From assembly GCF_027744825.2 (NCBI RefSeq), contig NC_071335.1:15876501-15940500 (forward strand): 64,000 nt of DNA, read 5' to 3'. Below, piece by piece: positions 1-16,938 of this stretch. Every line of letters starts with the position of its first letter. The stretch's first letter is position 1. This DNA comes from Synchiropus splendidus. Its lineage: Eukaryota > Chordata > Actinopteri > Syngnathiformes > Callionymidae. Position numbers and translations under genes: made by a program. The notes under the pieces are model-generated. The model ran no database searches. It was not told the DNA's origin and was given only the letters and a program-made list of their open reading frames with translations.

Positions 1-1328
1 CTGCCTGACATGTTGAAGGAGGATCTTAGAAAGGTGTAGACCTGCTATATATGATCGAAGGAATACTCCGCTGATAAAATAGTCTGACGCCCATCTATTC
101 TAGGCATTTCCCAAATTGTTGTCATTTTATCAGCTTCATATAATATCAGAAATGAAAAGGTCAATAGTTACGCAACGGGTCCCCACACAGAGAATAATAC
201 AAGCCCATCTGAACACACTAGCAGCTCTTATTTCGTCATCTGACACAGGGCCGTATTTAGAACCAGCCTGGTATTGGAAACACTCCGAAGTTAAATCAGA
301 ATAAGAGTTTGAAAACGGTGACATGCAGTGGAGCATGTACTCACTCTGCTCCTCTGGCGCCAGGCATGGCTGCAACTAGAGTTTTGATCAATTTGGCTTC
401 TTCACGGTTGTTTGCTGGGAAACATGTGGGGGCTGAGGTGGACGATCCACTCCACTCCTAACTCCGATCGAGCGTAGACTATGTCCCAAAAGTCGTCTGA
501 AGAGTCTCCGGTGCTTTCTATGGAGTTATCATTTTTTGTTTGATGATGATTCAGGCTGTCAAGGAGGGAGAAAGGTGTCCATCTGTAGCCTCTTCATGGC
601 ACAGCCCGACACCCTGAGCTCTGGCTTGGAAAGCCACCAGAGACAGATATAGCAGGATATCGCTGCCCTGGAAATAAATACGCCTGAGGGGCGAGCGAAA
701 AGCACAGACGATGATCTTTCCTGTCCTTTGTAGGGAAAAAAGGTTGCACATGTAAAGACACTTTTTACAAACATAGGAAAAGATCTTTTTGCACACAGAT
801 AAAATAAAGATACTTTATGAATGGAGGCAATGAGAGAGGCTGACTTGAAGGTCGGGTGGGAGAATTGTTTCCTCTTGCTGTATTGGAATATCCATTCAGA
901 CTCATTAAAGACTGTAACACAAAAAATAATAATTTCACCTTTTCCCTTATGGAATAGGTCTGTGTCATTTTAACCATTGTCCATTCTAAAAGATTGGACA
1001 ATGGTCAAATTAAGTAGTGTTTTTTTTTTTTTTTTTTTTAAGACAAAAAAAACAGAACAAGTCTAGAGCGGGAAAAAAAACCATCTTGAAATTATTTTGA
1101 AATAATCTGGGAAAAGAAAGACAAGTTGTGAGTTGTTCTTGGTTCTCTTAGTCAGTAGTTTAGACTTACTTCATCCATTTAAGTGAATATTGTGTCGGTT
1201 TTCGGATGTACTGCTGTTAAAACATTTTTAAAATAAACCTATATTGTTTCCATATAGTTGCCAATGTCTCCAATTTCTCACAGCTTGAGTTGCTTTTGCT
1301 GCTTGTTAGGTGATCTTCTACCCGAGCT
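1..1328. other. non-coding stretch, no gene seen
   Basis: No open frame here resembles a known protein, and none is flanked by convincing splice signals. The stretch includes a T-run near 1021-1039. It lies downstream of the prkaca stop codon at the far end of the window, so part of it could be a distal 3' region of prkaca or of an unseen gene, but nothing in the sequence shows this. Confidence 0.4.
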
Positions 1329-1336
1329 GTGTAGAC

Positions 1337-2018
1337 TAGTGGTCCTCAACCCCCGGTCCGTGGATCAATTGGTACCGGGCCGCACAATAAATAATGAATT
1401 ACAGTGGTACCTGGGTTCTCGACCACAATCCGTTCCAGGCGGCTGTTCCAGAAGCGATTTGTTCAAAATCTGAATCGATTTTTCCCATTACAATGAATGG
1501 AAAAAGAAACAATGCGTTCCAATACACAATAACAAAGCGCGTCGTGGGTCAGCTGTTCGGTCCGCGCACGTTATGTTTTTTCCGGCTTTTTTCAAGGGCG
1601 TTTGAGTTCTGGATTTTTGTTCGAAATCCAAAGCAAAAAAATCTCGAAATCTGAGTCTGAAGGAGCTTTTATTTAAAAATATATATATTTTGAAAAACGA
1701 CCAGATTCTCTCGGTTAAGCCTCGGTCACTTTCTCGCAAAATGAGTAGGAAACTGGAGAGAAACAAGCTCAGGCCTCCCATTGATTTAACAATATGGTGA
1801 TTGAAATTTTTCATGCACTTTATGTTCGGTTTTGTGGTGTATTTGTGGTTATTTTGAAGGCATGTTGAAACGTTGCCATATTGACCAGAGTCAGTGTGAG
1901 GGCACTGGTCGAGAGGAGAGTTTTAGAGTCTTAGTGGGCGCGCAAACATGCATGACGCCTTGTCTGACGTCATCCCCCCCTGGCTACATTCCAATTGAGA
2001 AACGGTTGGGGACCACTG
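1337..2018. mobile_element. non-autonomous hAT-type DNA transposon, interrupted by a second element
   Basis: The left end reads tagtggtcctcaacc and the right end reads ggttggggaccactg, an imperfect inverted repeat of the common hAT terminus. The flanks carry an 8-bp direct repeat with one mismatch, gtgtagac at 1329-1336 and gtggagac at 2019-2026, the size expected for hAT insertions. There is no transposase frame inside, so it is non-autonomous. A Tigger-like segment sits within it from 1402. Both the ends and the duplication were read directly; the family name is from general knowledge. Confidence 0.72.
1402..1650 (+). mobile_element. Tigger-like DNA element fragment nested in the hAT element
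   Basis: It starts with cagtggtacctgggttctcg directly after a TA dinucleotide, the usual start and target of Tigger-type mariner elements. A closely related copy starts at 24327. Both share the start, the phrase ttccagaagcgatttg, the phrase cccattacaatgaatg and a later block containing cgcgcacgttatgtttttt or its one-base variant. This copy lacks about 400 bases present in the other between those blocks. No matching right terminus is visible, so the right end is approximate. Confidence 0.5.
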
Positions 2019-2026
2019 GTGGAGAC

Positions 2027-3756
2027 CATCTCAGGTACCGACACAGAAACACCGTTCAAACTTTATTGGAATGACACTGATGTTGAGAAACATTCAACTC
2101 CACAACACCTTCTCTCTGTACCTCGCCTGCTGCCGTTGGAGTTGTGTCACTGTGTGCATGAGAGGGTGGCGTTATATGACTCACCCAGAGTGAAAATGGT
2201 GGAAAACGAAAGCGAGCACATGACCAGCTCCTTCTGCAGCGCTTCAGGCATGAGTAAACACGACTGCTGATGGTGTGGATGTTATGCAGAGAGTCTGACT
2301 GACACTTGACAGGAATAACTCTGAGTCTTGGTTCGACGTCTGGTCACAGAGGCTGGACCACATCAATACTTGATTCCCTGTCGCTCATGTTGGAACCGTT
2401 CATGACACGTGGACCAGACCTGGCACGGTTTTACTGTGCACATACTCTCCCCACATGTTATCTTTGAAGTACACACTCTTCCTGTACATCACGATCAATG
2501 GCAATAATGGACACTGAAAACATGAAGATTAAGAGGGACACGTGACTTCATAAAAACATCCCATTTGTAGTGATACAATACCAGATTTTCATATCACTGT
2601 GGAATAGTTTTAGTAGCCATCACGACCATTTACAAGGTAACTTTGTTTTAAAAAGAAATTTCCACAGCTTATTTTGGGATCCAGTTTTGAGCTTCTTCAT
2701 TGCTTTTGGGGACAAAATGTTACCAAGAAAATGATCAATTCCTGATGGTTACTATCACCCCCTTCGCTGCATGTATTCTGAGTCAATATACGTTTCTCTC
2801 CGTGCTTGAAGTATCAGTATTATGCAGATTGCGTTTGTCTATTTCTGTGACTTGGACGAAGATCCTCGAACGGTTCACGGCGGCCATTTTGAATTGGCAT
2901 CTGGCTCAGTCCTCGTTTGATTTCCATTCTCTCCTTCGGGGAAACAAAAAGTACAGAGGCCAAGTATCTGCTTCACAAAGCCAGTTTAGTTTTCTTTACA
3001 TCGTCTTCACCACAAAAAATAGGTGCATGTTTTCAACACAGTTACACAAACCGTAAGACAGTGATTCTCGCAATAGAAAACATCCTGAACCATGAGTGAA
3101 AGCAACTGCAGTTGATTCCAGAATCAGCCGCAGTATATACGCTTTTGTTTTGGACTCTTGAACGCCATCAGTTGCAAATGGATTTACAGTTATTTGCCAT
3201 CTGTTCACCACTGACCTGACACGCCATCATGAAGATACAGAGCAAACCCAACGTGTTTCCTCTCCACTGTGAGCCACTCCAAGGTGTGAAAATATAAAGC
3301 GTCAGTTTCACATGTTGCTCTTGTCCAATTGCTTTTCTTTACAGACAGGTTAAGAAGAATTCAAACAAAGCATACATTTCGTCCACTTGGTCAGTTGGTT
3401 GCCAGGACTTTTAAGAGGCCCTCTCCAGCGGAGCGTCCTGCAGCTCTCCTGCATGAATATCAAAGCCTCCTCTCTTCTCAGATGGGAGACCAGGGGACGG
3501 GCTGATTCCCTGGGCGCATACCAAACACATGCAAACCTGTTTGCACCCAGCAAAATACTGCAACCACTTCAAGACAGCATGCAGTAGTGCGCCACTGTCT
3601 GGGAAGAGAAAAACACAGATTTATACAGCTCCACATTGCACATTGTGTATGTGCAATTGTGTAGTGAGTGGGAGACATTGCATCGGTGACGGTGCGTCTG
3701 TCATACTTGTTCTAGAATACTGTTTTTTTTTTAACAGCGAAGTTAGTGGAGCAGCT
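2027..3756. other. non-coding stretch, no gene seen
   Basis: I see no supported coding exon on either strand. A tttatt at about 2063 would read AATAAA on the minus strand and could be a distant prkaca polyadenylation signal about 3 kb after its stop, but that is only a possibility. Short open frames here are isolated and match nothing I recognise. Confidence 0.35.
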
Positions 3757-3764
3757 CTCCAGGC

Positions 3765-4373
3765 CAGTGTTTTTCAACCAGTGTGCCAGTTCTCAGATCT
3801 CATTTGACACAGAGGTGGGTGATATGATGACATTAGATCATGAACGAGTAAAACGCGTGGTTGACAATGTTGCAACAAGGATTCACATTCTTTCTATGCA
3901 CTATAGATCTATGCTGCGCTCCCTTTCCCACGCTCTCACAGCAAAGTAGCCGACCTGATGCGCCTCTCACTTGACCACACACCTTCACGACAGAGTGATG
4001 GAGACGGTCCTGCGACGCTGTCTGTACCGTAGCAGAGCTAACAGGACTTGACATTGACACTTGTAAACTGTTTAGTTTGAGCTTTAAAAGTGGGCCGAAA
4101 ATGAAATGTACAACAAATAAATGCGCTCCGAGACATGAAGAGAGGAAAGTTATAAAGCTGAGGCAAATGCTAGATTTCTCTGGAAATTCCCCAAACTAGA
4201 ATCAAATGTTAAACAAACACATTTTCTGCTAATAACATAATAATATAGCTGAGTGTCAGTTGCTACAATTCTTCAAACAATTTTGACTTGACCAAGGTTC
4301 CTTTGATGGCGGATCTCTGGGTTTTTTTTTTTCAATCAACCAAGTGGGTCTTAAAAAAGGTTGAAAAACACTG
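3765..4373. mobile_element. non-autonomous hAT-type DNA transposon, 609 bp
   Basis: The left end is cagtgtttttcaacc and the right end is ggttgaaaaacactg, a perfect 15-bp inverted repeat. It is flanked by an 8-bp duplication with one mismatch, ctccaggc at 3757-3764 and ctctaggc at 4374-4381. There is no transposase frame. The interior is AT-rich and unremarkable. This is a different hAT subfamily from the element at 1337 because the termini differ. Confidence 0.8.
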
Positions 4374-4579
4374 CTCTAGGCTGAAATCTAAACTTGCATG
4401 TGCATCATGGATGAGTATATCACGCCGTAATCTCTTCAGGGATTGTCCCGCTGCCTCCCGCCAGTTTTCATGGAGGCATCCTGACAGAAGACTGGCTTCT
4501 ATCCCAGGTTACTTCATGCCTCCTTTATCTTGTTCTTCCGATCAGAAGAGTGCTTGATTCATTCCAACCTTGCTTTTAG

Positions 4580-4740
4580 GAGACGATTTCTCAACCGATC
4601 CCACAATGAAAGGAGTCACTTTGAGAACAGCGATGAACGTTACCATCTCCAAGGAGGCGGAGGAGAAGGAGCCCAAGCGTTTCAATAGCGTGTCAAACTA
4701 TCTGAAGGACCAACTGACCAAGAGGACGCACACGTTTTAA
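4580..4740 (+). CDS. candidate terminal coding exon of an unidentified plus-strand gene
   Basis: A good acceptor (pyrimidine-rich tract ending cttttag) precedes an open frame whose first full codon is at 4582. The frame runs about 52 codons to TAA at 4738-4740 and is followed by AATAAA at 4769-4774, the spacing of a short 3' UTR. The peptide begins DDFSTDPTMKGV, is rich in Lys and Glu in its second half (KEAEEKEPKRF) and ends TKRTHTF. I do not recognise the protein, and no upstream exon is visible between the hAT element and the left edge. It would be convergent with prkaca. It could be a chance frame or an old retrocopy. Confidence 0.4.
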
Positions 4741-5149
4741 GGCTTTCAACAGTAAAGACAATGTGGGAAATAAATGTGGACAAACCGCACAAACCCACCA
4801 CTATGTTGTGAAAACATTACCCTGAAGTCCTTGGGGAAATGTGAAACTGTTGGTTCAGGGTGATCACCTGTCTGAAAAGAGCTGATGTACAGTCAACAAA
4901 ATACTACACCCTCGTCGTGAAGCCATCCATAAATAAGGGAGAATGTCAAATAAAATACAACAAAAAAGGTAACACTGCTGGTTTTCAGTCCACCTGCTAT
5001 ATTTCTCCATTCATGTCATTTTCTTTCCCACTTTTCTGGGCGGCTGGTTGCTCAGGTCGGACGAGAGACGGTCGATTCCCCAAATGTCTCACTCAGGACC
5101 AGCCTACCTTCGACTCTCCCTACTTCCTCCTGTCTTTCCCACACTCAGA

Positions 5150-10884
<5,735 letters not shown>

Positions 10885-11154
10885 GATGGCTTCTTGACAC
10901 CTGGCGATCCGTGGCTCCTTGGTCCGTTTCAAGCAGGACCGAGCTCGTTCAAGTCAGCGCCGTCCGTGAAGGACTTGTCCGAGGAATTGATCTTCGATGG
11001 GCTGACAGCAGGCGAGGCGAGTCTGGATGGAGGCAGGCATCAATAGCGGGCAGCCTGGAAGACACGCGCTCGTCTCTCCCTGGGTTGGCAGTAATTTCCA
11101 GGTGGCTGGGGCTTGGGTGGACGGACCGTTGGCCGAACCAGTCGTCGGTCCCTT

Positions 11155-11177
11155 GCAGCAGCAGCAGCAGCAGCAGC
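11155..11177. repeat. CAG/CTG trinucleotide run
   Basis: Uninterrupted gca repeats, 7 and two-thirds units, followed by ccgccg. On the prkaca sense strand this reads CTG/TGC and lies in the probable 5' UTR or proximal promoter. Confidence 0.85.
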
Positions 11178-11679
11178 CGCCGCGCGAGCCCCACGCGCCC
11201 CCCGCTCGGAGTCTGCAGGGACTTCTCGATCAGGGTTTCAGGGTCGATCAAAGCTGCAACCATCGACGACAAGTCGCCCGACTCAACATGAAGCCCCCCC
11301 ACCCCGTAGCCCCGGAGACGAGGAGAATGACGGAACTGGAGCCCAGTGAATATCGCCGCCCACTCAACCGAACCCGGCTTTGATTGACGTGCACGAGCCG
11401 AGTGCTGATTGGACGGCGCTGGACGCGACAGATGATACGAGCGCCGCGATTGGTGCTGAGGCGTACATCAACAAGGGCGACGACCCGCCACGGAGCGAAG
11501 CACGTCACCTGTTATGATGCGCCCGTGACTGCATTGTTTGTCGGTTCACCATTTAGCTCCTCTTAACCGCGAAACACACACTGCACGCGCTTCCTGTCGC
11601 TTGTGATCCACCGCCATGGATCCCGCTCCATCCGCCCCCTCACAAATCGCTGCGCGCCAGAGACACGTTTTTCCAATAG

Positions 11680-11687
11680 TGACGTCA
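11680..11687. promoter_or_regulatory. palindromic cAMP-response element
   Basis: tgacgtca, the perfect 8-bp CREB/ATF site, about 800 bases upstream of the prkaca ATG in the CpG-rich flank. Binding is inferred from the consensus only. Confidence 0.5.
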
Positions 11688-12046
11688 GCTCCCAGCTATT
11701 TTTAGAATGTTGGTCAGTCGTGGACGCACGCGCGGCGCAGTCTCGCGGGCGCTGGTTCTGCCCGGATCCCTGACGCGTCGAGTGACACACAGAAGGACTG
11801 AACTCTTGGATAAATGTTGCTCACAATGAGCGCGATTCTTTCTGACGCCTCGTTTAGCAGCGCTGTGCAAATACATCGCAGCCGCAGTTTATTTATAGTA
11901 GTACGTCATGAAACGCTTTCACGAAACGTCATTCTAATCTGGGAAGACGCTGCATTCTGTACGGATTTGCAGGTGTGTCTTAGAACCATAAACGAACTCA
12001 ACATATTCTGTGACCGTCAAGAAAGAAACGGGGTGAAGACAGACTG

Positions 12047-12082
12047 CCTCCCCTCCCCTCCCCTCCCCTCCCTCACCCCCCC
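12047..12082 (-). repeat. C-rich tandem tract, possible G-quadruplex on the minus strand
   Basis: Repeated cctcc/ccctc units run for about 36 bases, giving at least four runs of three or more G on the minus strand separated by single A residues. It lies between the prkaca promoter and the 3' end of asf1b. Confidence 0.6.
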
Positions 12083-12293
12083 TTTACTCCATGTCGGTGC
12101 TGCAGTTGCCAAGCAACTTCAGGCGAGTAGAGTGGAAAATGGTTGAGATGCATTTTATGAATGAAAGTTAAGAAAAAAAAAAAAAGGAAGGCATCGGGAG
12201 GACGTGCACACACGCACCATTTAAGTCACTGGCTCTTGATGCTCTGAGAAGCACGAGGACTTCATGGCATGTAAGAAAAGAAAACAGGAAAAC

Positions 12294-12299
12294 TTTATT
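12294..12299 (-). terminator. asf1b: asf1b polyadenylation signal
   Basis: tttatt on the plus strand is AATAAA on the minus strand, about 590 bases after the asf1b stop codon. It is the clearest candidate, which makes 12280-12887 the probable 3' UTR. Confidence 0.5.
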
Positions 12300-12887
12300 G
12301 ACTTCAATAATGTGACTGACATAAACTTGAGAGCAAGGACACAAAAGGAAATTGAGAAAAAGCAAGTGCCGGAGAAATCATATTTACATTATGCAGAATC
12401 AACATGACTGTATTGATTATATAATGGGAGCTTTTGAAGAGACGAAGCAGCACCTTGAATCAGGAGTTAACACAATATTCTCCAAGGCAGTGCAAGAATA
12501 AATAGCATTGTAATCCCAGAAATGCATCACATTTGACAAACAAGGAGCTTTCTTCAGAACTTTGTTTTTCTTTTGTACAAATCCTACAATCGAACAGTTG
12601 ACACAATTTACACAAGCTTTAGTATCAAACATTGACAAGAGTCTTTCTAATACGCGAGACGCTTGTAGTAAAAATGTGTTTGTCTGTTCCCATATGAGGG
12701 TTGGCAACCTCAGCGCAAGCATCATCTGAGACATATTTGGCGCACTGAGGCAGAAAGGAGAGGTACCGAAATAAACTGTCCAAAGAAATCCTGGCTGGCC
12801 CCAAGCATCAATACCCTTGTGTTGTAGACTCATTCCGGGACTCAACAATTGTGTGGAAATTTGTCCAAGTTTGAAGCACAAAAGGTC

Positions 12888-14845
12888 TTACATGCAGTCC
12901 ATGGAATTGTCAGGCATCAGTCCCATCGGGGCCATCTTCCCTTGTAAGCACGAGGGAGGCAGCATGCTTCCAACATTGGGGGACGGGTCAATATTCTCGC
13001 CGTCCTCCATTTTGTCAGCTATTCCATCCCAGTTGATGTGGAACCGGGTGACACGGGGGTTGGATGCCAAAATATTCCTCTGAAGCTGTGGAAGTGAAAG
13101 CCAAGTTACAGAGGGAGATACATGAACCACGTACTTTACACACAAGAGACTTGTATTGTTTGTATGTAATAATAAACCTTTACTAACTGGCTTCATTCAG
13201 ATTTGGGACTCGCTTGCTTCTGAAAACTTTAAAAGTACATTTCTGTCCACATTTCCTGTGGCTATGTTGTGAACAAATGTTACAAGTGGAGCACCACTGG
13301 TTCATACCTGATCATGATCAAGGTGATTTAACACAATCTGAGTTCAAGCGACAAATACCAATCTAAAGAAGGGCATCTTTACAGCCAAATCTCCCCGACT
13401 CAAACCTTTTTGTAAAACAAACTCAAAGCTATTCAACTCAGTAGATTGTCAGTGATATTTGTCAGCCGATGAAAATGGAATTTAGCATTAGTGGCCTGTC
13501 TACAAAGCCTCATACCTTTGTGTAGTCTGGTTTCAAGGGTGGATTTTCCCTCAGCTCGGGGTCTGTGTATTCGTTGTTCACATAGTAGCCGATGCGGATG
13601 AATTCTTGACCACGGTACGTGCAGGTTATAAGGACCACGGTCACTCCCACAGCATCGGTTTCAGGGATCAGGCCAGTGTTAGGGGCATTTGCCTGAAGGA
13701 AAAGAATAATAAGGAAACAGGAATGTTACTTTCATGAATTACCACCACATTGTGCAGCATTAAAAAAGACATTGCGGTGAACATTTTGCTTCATGAATTA
13801 GAACACACAAAATAAATCAATAAATGTACATGCTAAATAAAAAAAAAAGATAAAATAAGTATATTTTTTATTATAATGCTTTGCGACTAGTTTCCAATGG
13901 AATGTAGTTTGTTGTTTTGTTAGCTCAGAAATGGCAGAATGATGGATGTTTAGATGAGTGGAGTCTGAGAGGAAAAGATTTATTTGGATGTGTCTATGAA
14001 TGTACAACTTCAACAGCTCATTAATTCAACAAAATAGGATGTAGGGTGTCAGAACTAGCGTTGAGAGAGATTGTTCTGGTGGCCAGCCATGTTTAGGTCC
14101 ATTCAGCTTAGTGTTCGGGAGACAAAGTGCTGCACTAGTGAGTTCTGGAGTCCAGATCAGTACATTATGCATTAAAATAATTGAAATCTAGACATTTATG
14201 AATCGATTCAGAAGTCGGAATCGTGACCCTTGGCTGTAATATCTGTGGGCATGACGCAAGGAGGGGTGTGCAAAAGGAGACTCCAGTGACTGGTTGAATT
14301 TGTGGGAAAGTTGAGGTGCGTGGCAAAAACTGTGGAACTTTCATAAACTCCAATCGCAACATTGCCATTTCCTGGAGGGACTGTTTAATATTCACTCAGT
14401 ATTTCCCTTTGAAATCGGCTGACATCACACACCCCAAGTCCTTTATTCCATCAGCGCATTCAATTGCTTCCTCGGCTAAGCGGAACTCACCTGAAAAACA
14501 AACATGTGTCTACCAGCTGGTACCGGGCCAACAAGAACAGAGTCAAGAACCTGGTCGTACTCCTCACTCTCAGCAGAACCAACATAGATAATCTTCCACT
14601 CAAGATCTGGCAGAATGAGAGAGACAACAGTCCATTTTTTTGACATCAACAGAGAGGCATTACATTCAGAGTACATCAATAAAAATCTGAACTCATCGTC
14701 AGCGAGTGATGACGCATGGATTAATTTATGGGCAGTTGAGTAAGCAATTACCAGGACAAATGGAATTGTTACCACATAAGAGATTCATTTGTTTTCATTA
14801 CATCAAGTTTCAACACATTTACAGTAACAACTTATGTCTCGTTTG

Positions 14846-14903
<58 letters not shown>

Positions 14904-15513
14904 CCGTAGACATGACAGGTCAATACATGATTGAATACAACATGCTTTGAAACTCGATTTCGGCGTTTACTACGCTAATACTTCAAGGTAAGGAAGTTGA
15001 TGAATAAAACGTCGGTTTACTCGTCGAGCTTCGCGGCAAAATTTCCAGTCGCAGTGGTCACATGATTCTTCTGACGAGCAAATCAGACATTCCGAAGGGG
15101 CAACTCGAAGATGTAGTAACCAATGGGAGGAGAGGGGAGGCGGGCCTCCATTCATAAACGCGCCAGCGCCAATTTTTTGACAACAATTATTTACTATTCT
15201 GGGGCTAATCTCGCGGAACAAAGGCAGAGAAAAACAAACAATTATTATAGTAGAGCTCATGAACTCACTGACTCTCGTTTGCAGCGTAGACTGCAACTGG
15301 AGCGGAAATGTACTTGACTATATGAATATACAAATAGATGTTCGGCCGACGAAACAACAAAAGACATGGAGCACCTCAACAGAAATGGCGACTTATACGT
15401 TTACCTTCCGGCAAGTCCTCCATGCATTCAAACGTTATTTCGAACTGGAAAGGGTTTCCAAATGGGCTCGGGTTGTCCAGAACAGCGACGTTTAACACTT
15501 GAACTTTTGCCAT
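12888..15513 (-). CDS. asf1b: histone chaperone ASF1B
   Basis: Four exons, 5' to 3': 15513-15405, 14606-14491, 13692-13516, 13085-12888, totalling 600 nt or 199 codons plus stop; vertebrate ASF1 proteins are about 200 residues. The product starts [18 protein letters not shown] and carries the conserved core phrases [62 protein letters not shown] and [11 protein letters not shown]. The C-terminal tail ends PDNSMDCM, as in ASF1 paralogues. ASF1 binds an H3-H4 dimer in the nucleus and hands it to CAF-1 or HIRA during nucleosome assembly. The tail with ENIDPSPN and MLPPSCL fits the fish ASF1B form better than ASF1A. Its 3' end faces the prkaca promoter, both genes reading leftwards. Confidence 0.95.
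14849..14902. repeat. (TA)n microsatellite in asf1b intron 1
   Basis: About 27 uninterrupted TA units, read directly. Confidence 0.95.
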
Positions 15514-15780
15514 GGCGTCACTACGAAGCGAAAACTCTCCCAAAGTCTCTCACTAGAAGTTCCACTTGACCCGCCGCCTGCGTTCCCGGGTTCCTCTCTC
15601 TGGACCGCAGTGGATGGGACTGAAATGATCGGCAACAGTTGCTAGCGCCGGCGTCTGAGGGCGGAAATGCGTCACCCTCTTCTTCTTCTGCGCTGTCTTT
15701 ATGCTTAACAGCAATTGTGTCCCGGTGCTGCCATCTACTGCCTGACCACCAAACAACCATCCGGTAAAAGCACACACAAT
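15514..15780 (-). promoter_or_regulatory. asf1b: asf1b 5' flank
   Basis: GC-rich sequence directly upstream of the asf1b ATG, including gacccgccgcctgcg and cgttcccgggttcc. Further GC-rich sequence with an inverted E2F-like gcgccaa (15168-15174) and a CCAAT (15119 onward) lies inside intron 1. E2F-type sites would fit an S-phase histone chaperone, but this is inference from the consensus. Confidence 0.35.
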
Positions 15781-16863
15781 AGCATCGGGAAATAAGAGAT
15801 GTAATTTTTATTGTTTTGAAGATTCTGGATCATTTGGACGATGAGTTCACTTTTTTTGCCATGAAAACCAGTATCTTTTTAAATGATCTTGAGTAACACT
15901 TCGACTGTCATTTCTCATTTCTGTTGGAGGTGTTTTTAATCAAGACATGACCCAAAAACAAGACGCTTTTTCTACTTTATGTAGCTCTGACTTGTACTAG
16001 TCCTTGTTTTGTTTTTGTTTTTTTCCTGATTTGCGATTATTTCAAGCTCCAGACTTATGTAATCACAACTTTAAAAACTTCAAAACAAGTCTTGACACTT
16101 GACACTAGTAATAAATAATATATACACAAAGGTGTATATATTATTGTTATTATTATCCATGGGTTTGCTCTGTACATAATTTTTTTGTGTGAAACGTTCT
16201 GTGTTGAATTTCCTTCAAAAATACCATCAATGAAGAGTTATTAATTTTTATTGACATCTCAATCATTGCTACAAATTAAAATAAATAGACAATTTTCACG
16301 AGCAATTTTGAAAAAGAAACATTAGATTTTTTACAATAACTAAAGGAAGATCATATTGTGGTTCATTGTGATGGTTTGTATTTGGATCTTACGGAGCCCT
16401 GGAAGTGACATGCACATGCTTATTTCTTTGGATGTGACATGTTTGACTTTATTTCCTTGGCAAACCAGAACACAAGCATGTTCTCATCTGCACTCATTGA
16501 TGGACCATGAACAGACTGTATTGTTACACGCAATTCAATGGTCTTGACAAGCTTGTTTTTTTGTTGTTGTTTTTTTGTACTCCTGTCAGAGATTTAGATG
16601 TGATTGCTGGTCTGCTATTAGCCACTTGTTTCTTATCTATGTCAAATAGTTTGGTCATACTAGTATTGTTGTCACATTTCACATAAAAAAATGACTAAAA
16701 TAGGAGTGAATCAAACAATCAAGTTTGAATATCATTTTCATCATTTTTCTTTGGTGAGCAAGGCTTAGACAAAAAACAAAATAATGTACATAAAGTTGAT
16801 TCCAGTGTAAGATGATGTATTTAAGACAAAAAAAAAAAGATATGACAACAATCTGCAAGAGCA
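15781..16863. other. intergenic stretch between asf1b and C3-1, no gene seen
   Basis: AT-rich sequence with several T-runs. I saw no coding exon, RNA gene or clear transposon terminus on either strand. Confidence 0.5.
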
Positions 16864-16869
16864 TTTATT
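16864..16869 (-). terminator. c3: C3-1 polyadenylation signal
   Basis: tttatt on the plus strand (AATAAA on the minus strand), 70 bases after the stop codon. The matching site in C3-2 is at 44460-44465, giving both genes very short 3' UTRs. Confidence 0.75.
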
Positions 16870-16938
16870 TTACCCAACACAGTGAGGGAAGCAACGTCAT
16901 TTAAAGATGGTTCTTGTTTGATTTCATGACAAGACACA

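Larger units (their letters stand above)
10885..11800 (-). promoter_or_regulatory. prkaca: prkaca upstream GC-rich promoter region
   Basis: The region upstream of the prkaca ATG is rich in CpG compared with the surrounding introns. It contains inverted CCAAT boxes (ATTGG on the plus strand at 11408-11412 and 11449-11453), a half CRE (tgacgt) at 11385-11390 and a full palindromic CRE at 11680-11687. No TATA box is obvious, which suits a CpG-type promoter. The transcription start was not located; the 5' UTR lies somewhere in the lower part of this interval. Confidence 0.55.

Noticed and set aside
14849..14902. TA repeat as a transposon end
   Set aside because: It is a plain dinucleotide microsatellite with no terminal structure.
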